Positions 59,806 to 64,000 of a stretch of DNA of 64,000 bases are shown piece by piece. How positions within the stretch are numbered: position 1 is the first letter of the stretch; every line of letters starts with the position of its first letter. The position numbers and the translations under genes are program-made. Source of the DNA: Polyangiaceae bacterium (GTDB lineage Bacteria > Myxococcota_A > Polyangia > Polyangiales > Polyangiaceae); NCBI GenBank assembly GCA_020849655.1, contig JADLFU010000091.1, forward strand, positions 1 through 64,000. The letters are read 5' to 3'. The notes under the pieces are model-generated. The model did not search any database. It saw nothing but the letters and a program-made list of their open reading frames with translations, and was not told the origin of the DNA.

Positions 59806-61467
59806 ATGGCCGGCGCCCGCGACGACACCCGCCGCGCGCCCGCGCCCGCCCCCACGCTGCTCCGGCGGAGGGCCGAGGCCCGGGCCGAGACCGTCGAGGA
59901 GCTGGTCGAGCGGTTCGTCCGCGGGCGCGTGCGGGTCCCCTCGTTTCAGCGGGGGCTGCGCTGGGGCGCGAGCGACGTCACGGATCTCTTCGACAGCGTC
60001 TACCGCGGCTACCCCATCGGTTCACTGTTGCTGTGGCAGCGGCGCGCCCCGGCCGCCAGGGTGACGGCGGGGCCGCTCTCGATCGACGCGCCCGAGACGG
60101 AGGCGTGGTGGGTCGTCGACGGCCAGCAGCGCCTGACCGCCCTCGCGGCCAGCCTCGCCCGCCCGCTCCCGCTCCCGGCGCACCCGGCCGATCCCTACGT
60201 GGTGTACTTCGACCCTGCTGGCCAGCGCTTCCTGTCGCCCGAGAAGGGCCGCGCGCCGCCGTCCGAGTGGGTGCCCGCGCCGCTGTTGCTCGACGCGTCG
60301 AGGCTGAGCGAGTGGATCGTCGCGTGGCCTCACTTCGCGGACGCGGCGCTCCGGTCGGCGGTGTTCGACGCCGGGCGACGCCTGCGCGAGTACTCGGTGC
60401 CGCTGTACGTCGTGGACACAGACGACGAGGGCGTGCTCCGGGAGATCTTCTACCGCGTCAACAGCGCCGGCAAGCGCCTGAAATGGGCCGAGGTGCACGA
60501 CGCGCTGTTCGGTCAGCCGGACGCGCGGCCTGGATCACTTGCGGAGCTGTCGACCGAGATCGCCAAGCTTCACATGGGCACGCTCGACCACGCGACCCTG
60601 CTCTCGTGCCTGCTCGCGCTCCGGGGGATGGATGTGACCCGCACCCTCGCGGAGCACCGGCGCCGTGATCCCGCGGCGCTCGACGGCGCGGTGGCCGCGT
60701 GTCTCCCGGTGCTGGCGAGGGTGTTGAGCTTCCTCCGCGAGAGCGCCGACATCTCTCACGTGCGCCTGCTCCCGCGCGCGCTGCCGCTCGCCCCGCTCAC
60801 TCGCTTCTTCGCGCTGCACCCCGAGCCGAAGGCCCGCACCCGGCAGCTGCTCACGCGGTTCTGCTGGCGGTTGTTCCTCGGCGACGGCGGCCTCGACGAG
60901 CGCGTCGTCGCGCGCCGGGGGGTGACAGTGATCGAGCCGGGCACGGAGGAGGTGAGCGCGCAGCGCCTGCTGTCACTCGCGCCCGCGCAGCCAGCCTTCG
61001 TGGTGCCGGAGGCGGTCGACGCGCGCGCCGCTGGCACCCGGGTCGCGATGGTCGCGCTCTCGCTCGCCGCGCCGAGGCACCTCGGCACGGGCGAGGTCAT
61101 CGACGTCGCATCCCTCCTCGAGGCAGAGGCGGGGAGGGCGCTGCGATCCGTGATCGAAGGCGAGCGCAGCCCCGGCGCTCGCTCGCCCGCCGGGCGCGCG
61201 CTGCACCCATCCGTCCGCGCGTTGCCTGGGGTGTTGCGGGGGCGGTGCGCAGAGGCGCGCGCCGCGCGCGAGCTCCTCGACAGCCACCTCGTCGGCGCGG
61301 CCGCGGCCCGGGCGCTGGCGCGGGGCGACACCGACGGGTTCCTTGCCGCGCGTCGGCGAGATCTCTCGAGGGCGGTGGACGATCTCGGAGACCGCCTCGC
61401 CGCGTGGGGCCGCTCCTCGCGGGTCTCCGTCGACGGGCTCCTCCGGTGGCCGAGCGGGGGCCCGTGA
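59806..61467 (+). CDS. DUF262 (ParB/Srx-fold) protein without HNH domain (553 aa)
   Basis: The DUF262 domain has all landmark motifs: FQRGLRW (47-53), YPIGSLLLW (69-77), WWVVDGQQRLTAL (101-113) and YRVNSAGKRL (216-225). In GmrSD-type restriction enzymes and many defence proteins, DUF262 hydrolyses nucleotides or helps cut modified DNA, usually with an HNH (DUF1524) domain. Here the C-terminus ends in DSHLVGAAAARALARGD and FLAARRRDL without the His-His/Asn catalytic set. ATG 59806 is the start. It overlaps the HipA-like gene by GTGA, which suggests they work as a pair. Activity is uncertain. Confidence 0.82.
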   Translation: MAGARDDTRRAPAPAPTLLRRRAEARAETVEELVERFVRGRVRVPSFQRGLRWGASDVTDLFDSVYRGYPIGSLLLWQRRAPAARVTAGPLSIDAPETEAWWVVDGQQRLTALAASLARPLPLPAHPADPYVVYFDPAGQRFLSPEKGRAPPSEWVPAPLLLDASRLSEWIVAWPHFADAALRSAVFDAGRRLREYSVPLYVVDTDDEGVLREIFYRVNSAGKRLKWAEVHDALFGQPDARPGSLAELSTEIAKLHMGTLDHATLLSCLLALRGMDVTRTLAEHRRRDPAALDGAVAACLPVLARVLSFLRESADISHVRLLPRALPLAPLTRFFALHPEPKARTRQLLTRFCWRLFLGDGGLDERVVARRGVTVIEPGTEEVSAQRLLSLAPAQPAFVVPEAVDARAAGTRVAMVALSLAAPRHLGTGEVIDVASLLEAEAGRALRSVIEGERSPGARSPAGRALHPSVRALPGVLRGRCAEARAARELLDSHLVGAAAARALARGDTDGFLAARRRDLSRAVDDLGDRLAAWGRSSRVSVDGLLRWPSGGP

Positions 61468-62741
61468 CCCGTACGCTGGGTGTGTTCCTCGGGGGTGTGG
61501 ACGTGGGGCGGCTCAGCCGTCGGGAGCCGCGAGGCGCTGAGTTTCGCCTCGGCGCCGCGTACAAGCGGCTGCCCCGGCGCCCGGTGCTCGGGCAGCGCTT
61601 CGAGGACGATCTCGACCAGGTGTCGCGGGGCAAGCGCGGCGCGCTCCCGCCCTTCTTCGCGAACCTGCTGCCCGAAGGGCCGCTGCGCGCGCTGCTCGAG
61701 GCGCGCCTGTCGCTCACCCGGGCGGACGATTTCGCGCTCCTCGACGCGGTCGGGACGGACCTGCCGGGCGCGCTCACGCTGCGCTTCGTCGACGACGGCC
61801 CGGAGGAGCCCGCCGCGCCGGTCGACGGGCTGGCGGAGCCGCTCCTTCCAGCGTCGCCGCGGGGCGCGGACGAGGGGCTCCGGTTCTCGCTCGCGGGCGT
61901 GCAGCTGAAGTTCTCGATGCTGCGCGACGGCGTCCGCTTGACCCTCCCTGCGCGCGACGAGGCCGGCCGGTGGATAGTGAAGGTCGGGTCTGCCCAGTGG
62001 CCAGGCCTGTGCGAGAACGAGTACTCGATGATGGAGTGGGCGCGCGCGTGCGGGCTCGACGTGCCCGAGTGTCGCCTCCACTCCATCCGCGACGTCGCGG
62101 GCCTGCCGGCGGCGTGCCTCGCGGGAGGCGAGCTCGTCCTCGCGGTCCGCCGCTTCGACCGTGTCGACGGGGGCCGGGTGCACCAGGAGGACTTCGCGCA
62201 GGCGGTCGGCCTCGCGCCCGAGCACAAGTACGACCACCTCAGCTACGCGGACATCGCGAGGCTGAGCGTCGCCTTCACGGACTCGGACGCGGCCTTCGAC
62301 GAGGTCGTGCGGCGGGTGGCGTTCGTCGTCGCCAGCGGCAACAACGACGCGCACATGAAGAACTGGTCGCTCGTCTACCCTGACGGCGTGTCAGCCCGGC
62401 TCGCGCCGCTCTACGACCAGGTGAGCACGGTGGCCTGGCCGGCGCTCGACCGCCGCCTCGCCCTCGCGCTCGCGCACAAGAAGCGCTTCGCCGAGGTGGG
62501 CGAGGAGGAGTTTCGGGCGCTCGCCGTTCACTGTGAACAGTCGCCCGACCGCGCAGCGCGCGTGCTCGCGGAGGCGCTCGTGAGCTTCCGCGAGGCGTTC
62601 GAGACCTGCTCGCGCGATCTGCCGCTGCCGGAGGATCACCGCCGCGCGCTCCGGGAGCACTGGGCCTCCGTCCCGCTGCTTCGCGCGCACGGCTACGCGC
62701 CGTCGGGCGCTCGCGCGACCGGGCGACGACGGCGCCGGTGA
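61464..62741 (+). CDS. HipA-family serine/threonine kinase (425 aa)
   Basis: GTG 61464 overlaps the DUF262 stop. The N-terminal HipA subdomain and C-terminal kinase fold are both present. Landmarks: FSLAGVQLKFSM, WIVKVGSAQW (ATP lysine Lys173), RFDRVDGGRVHQEDF, the catalytic loop SGNNDAHMKNW (Asp295) and LYDQVSTVAW (metal Asp318). E. coli HipA phosphorylates glutamyl-tRNA synthetase to induce dormancy and is held by the HipB repressor encoded upstream. No HipB-like gene is near; the DUF262 protein occupies its place. Whether it is a toxin or a defence kinase is unknown, though the active-site residues are intact. Confidence 0.88.
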   Translation: MTRTLGVFLGGVDVGRLSRREPRGAEFRLGAAYKRLPRRPVLGQRFEDDLDQVSRGKRGALPPFFANLLPEGPLRALLEARLSLTRADDFALLDAVGTDLPGALTLRFVDDGPEEPAAPVDGLAEPLLPASPRGADEGLRFSLAGVQLKFSMLRDGVRLTLPARDEAGRWIVKVGSAQWPGLCENEYSMMEWARACGLDVPECRLHSIRDVAGLPAACLAGGELVLAVRRFDRVDGGRVHQEDFAQAVGLAPEHKYDHLSYADIARLSVAFTDSDAAFDEVVRRVAFVVASGNNDAHMKNWSLVYPDGVSARLAPLYDQVSTVAWPALDRRLALALAHKKRFAEVGEEEFRALAVHCEQSPDRAARVLAEALVSFREAFETCSRDLPLPEDHRRALREHWASVPLLRAHGYAPSGARATGRRRRR

Positions 62742-62786
62742 CCGGGCCGGGCTTGCGGGCTCGCGGCCCGTCGTTACCGATGTGCG

Positions 62787-63464
62787 GTGCTGCCGCTCTC
62801 CGCGCCCGCCGTCCGTGCGCGCCCCCTCGTCACGTGGGGCCTGCTCGCCGCCAACGTGCTCGCCTACTCCTCGAGCGCGGGCGCGGCGCAGGCGTGGGGG
62901 TTCGTGCCGGCGAGGTTCGTCGCGGAGCCGCTCGCCGCGCTGCCGACGATCTTCACCTCGATGTTCCTGCACGGCGGCCTGTTGCACCTGCTCGGCAACC
63001 TGTGGTTCCTGTACCTGTTCGGCGGCGCCGTCGAGGCGGCGCTCGGCCGCGCGCGCTTCCTCGCCTTCTACCTCTCGGCGGGCCTGGTCGCGGCGCTCGC
63101 GCAGCTCGTCAGCGATCCGTCGTCGGCGGTGCCGATGATCGGCGCGTCGGGCGCGATCGCGGGGGTGCTCGGCGGCTTCGCGCTCAGGTACCCGCGCGCG
63201 CCGGTCGCGATCATCACGCCGCTCCTGTTCTCGATCGAGCTGCCGGCCTTCGTGGTGGTCGGCGGGTGGTTCGCGATCCAGGTGCTGCTCGGGATCTCGT
63301 CGCTCGGCGAGCAGGCGGGCGTCGCGTTCTTCGCGCACGTCGGCGGGCTCGTGGCGGGCGTCGCGATGATGGCGCTCACGCCGCGCGAGCGACCGCGCGC
63401 CGTCTACGTGCTGCGGGGCACGCTCGACGACTGGACGCCGCCGTCACGCCGCGCGCCCCGCTGA
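62787..63464 (+). CDS. rhomboid-family intramembrane serine protease (225 aa)
   Basis: Six hydrophobic helices are predicted. The catalytic serine is in GASGAIAG and the partner histidine in FFAHVGGLV. The L1 loop motif is HGGLLHLLGNLWFLYLFG. Such proteases cut membrane protein substrates within the bilayer. GTG 62787 begins just before the first helix, 45 bases after the HipA-like gene. No substrate is inferred. Confidence 0.9.
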   Translation: MLPLSAPAVRARPLVTWGLLAANVLAYSSSAGAAQAWGFVPARFVAEPLAALPTIFTSMFLHGGLLHLLGNLWFLYLFGGAVEAALGRARFLAFYLSAGLVAALAQLVSDPSSAVPMIGASGAIAGVLGGFALRYPRAPVAIITPLLFSIELPAFVVVGGWFAIQVLLGISSLGEQAGVAFFAHVGGLVAGVAMMALTPRERPRAVYVLRGTLDDWTPPSRRAPR

Positions 63465-63506
63465 GCGCCGTCGCGCCGCGGGGGCCGTGGTACGTGCGCG
63501 CGCACG

Positions 63507-64000
63507 ATGACCCAGGTCGCCCCCGCACGTCACCTCGGCGCCGTCCGCTACGAGATCCGCGGCCCGCTGGCCCGCCGCGCGCTCGAGCTCGAGAAGCAAG
63601 GCTACGAGATCATCAAGCTCAACATCGGCAACCCGGCCGCGTTCGGGTTCCGCACGCCGGAGTCGATGCGCCTCGCGCTCATCGAGAACCTCGCGCAGTC
63701 GGAGGGCTACTGCCACCAGAAGGGCATCTTCCCCGCCCGCGAGGCCGTGGTGATGGAGACGCAGAGCAAGGGCATCCGCGGCGTGACGGCGGAGGACGTG
63801 TTCCTCGGCAACGGCGTGAGCGAGCTCATCCTGATGACCATGGAGGCGCTGCTCGAGCCGGGCGACGAGGTGCTCCTGCCCGCGCCCGACTACCCGCTCT
63901 GGACGGCCGCGGTGGTCATCACCGGCGCCACGCCCGTCTACTACTCGTGCCGCCCCGACGCCGCGTGCGTGCCGGATCCCGACGAGCTCGCGCTGCTCGT
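63507..64000 (+). CDS. class I/II aminotransferase, AlaA-like, 3' end outside window
   Basis: The first 164 residues are visible. MTQVAPARHLGAVRYEIRGP, KLNIGNPAAFGFRTPESMR, GYCHQKGIFPAREAVV and FLGNGVSELILMTMEALL match the glutamate-pyruvate aminotransferase AlaA group, which interconverts alanine and pyruvate with glutamate. PDYPLWTAAV is a known substrate-side motif. The PLP lysine lies beyond the edge. ATG 63507 has no strong ribosome site. Confidence 0.85.
   Translation, partial: MTQVAPARHLGAVRYEIRGPLARRALELEKQGYEIIKLNIGNPAAFGFRTPESMRLALIENLAQSEGYCHQKGIFPAREAVVMETQSKGIRGVTAEDVFLGNGVSELILMTMEALLEPGDEVLLPAPDYPLWTAAVVITGATPVYYSCRPDAACVPDPDELALL

Overview
The window is very G+C-rich, gene-dense DNA from a Myxococcota bacterium, most likely of the class Polyangia (Sorangium/Polyangium side). 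The clues are two proteins ending in MYXO-CTERM sorting signals, giant VIT/vWA proteins with an AgmX/PglI-type C-terminal domain, abundant lipoproteins with Ala/Pro/Gly-rich linkers, thrombospondin type 3 repeats, and a LexA box close to the form I recall for Myxococcus xanthus. Many genes overlap by four bases (GTGA or ATGA), which implies translational coupling. No insertion sequence, prophage, integrase, rRNA or CRISPR array is visible; the only RNA gene found is tRNA-Arg(CCU).

Layout. 1-612: the end of a Gly/Ala/Ser repeat lipoprotein and tRNA-Arg. 709-11831: a translationally coupled pair of giant VIT/vWA/TPR proteins, an MscS-type channel, a small lipoprotein and ruvC. 11809-17635: a GDSL-esterase lipoprotein, then a TetR regulator driving an overlapping MaoC dehydratase / FabG4-type reductase / thiolase set, like the mycobacterial htdX-fabG4-fadA2 group. 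17221-22275 (minus strand): a CLC anion transporter, then a TonB-dependent receptor with its own TonB-like domain and a coupled lipoprotein behind a perfect 7-1-7 palindrome. 22380-28368: gltB-gltD. 28385-34604: a Pro/Ala-rich protein, a coupled OmpA-like / coiled-coil / degenerate LpxK-like trio, an amine oxidase, meaB and bacterioferritin. 33717-39336 (minus strand): a serine hydrolase, two six-TM adenylyl cyclase subunits and a conserved unknown. 39399-42838: clpS-clpA and a tri-haem lipoprotein. 42920-43499: a small winged-helix gene under a LexA-like box and a low-G+C patch. 43500-49513: MCE lipid-transport protein, exonuclease fusion, alpha/beta hydrolase, PhnD-like protein and a beta-propeller. 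49510-52724: a tandem NlpC/P60 and SpoIID-like pair carrying calcium-binding repeats. 52728-59185: PEGA lipoprotein, guaA, hutH, glpD, a NifU-like protein and accA. 59222-64000: membrane protein, a DUF262-HipA pair, rhomboid protease and the start of an alanine-type aminotransferase.

The most striking observation is the cyclase pair at 35516-38082. One protein keeps both catalytic metal aspartates but lacks the transition-state Asn and Arg. The other lacks both aspartates but keeps the Lys, Asp, Asn and Arg set. Each has six predicted membrane segments. Together they look like the two halves of an animal-type 12-TM adenylyl cyclase (6TM-C1 plus 6TM-C2) encoded by two overlapping genes. Second is the DUF262-HipA pair, which lacks HipB and has no visible HNH motif and may be an uncharacterised defence or toxin module. 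Several convergent junctions have AT-rich islands whose stop codons all lie out of frame, so the annotated ends of those genes are uncertain.
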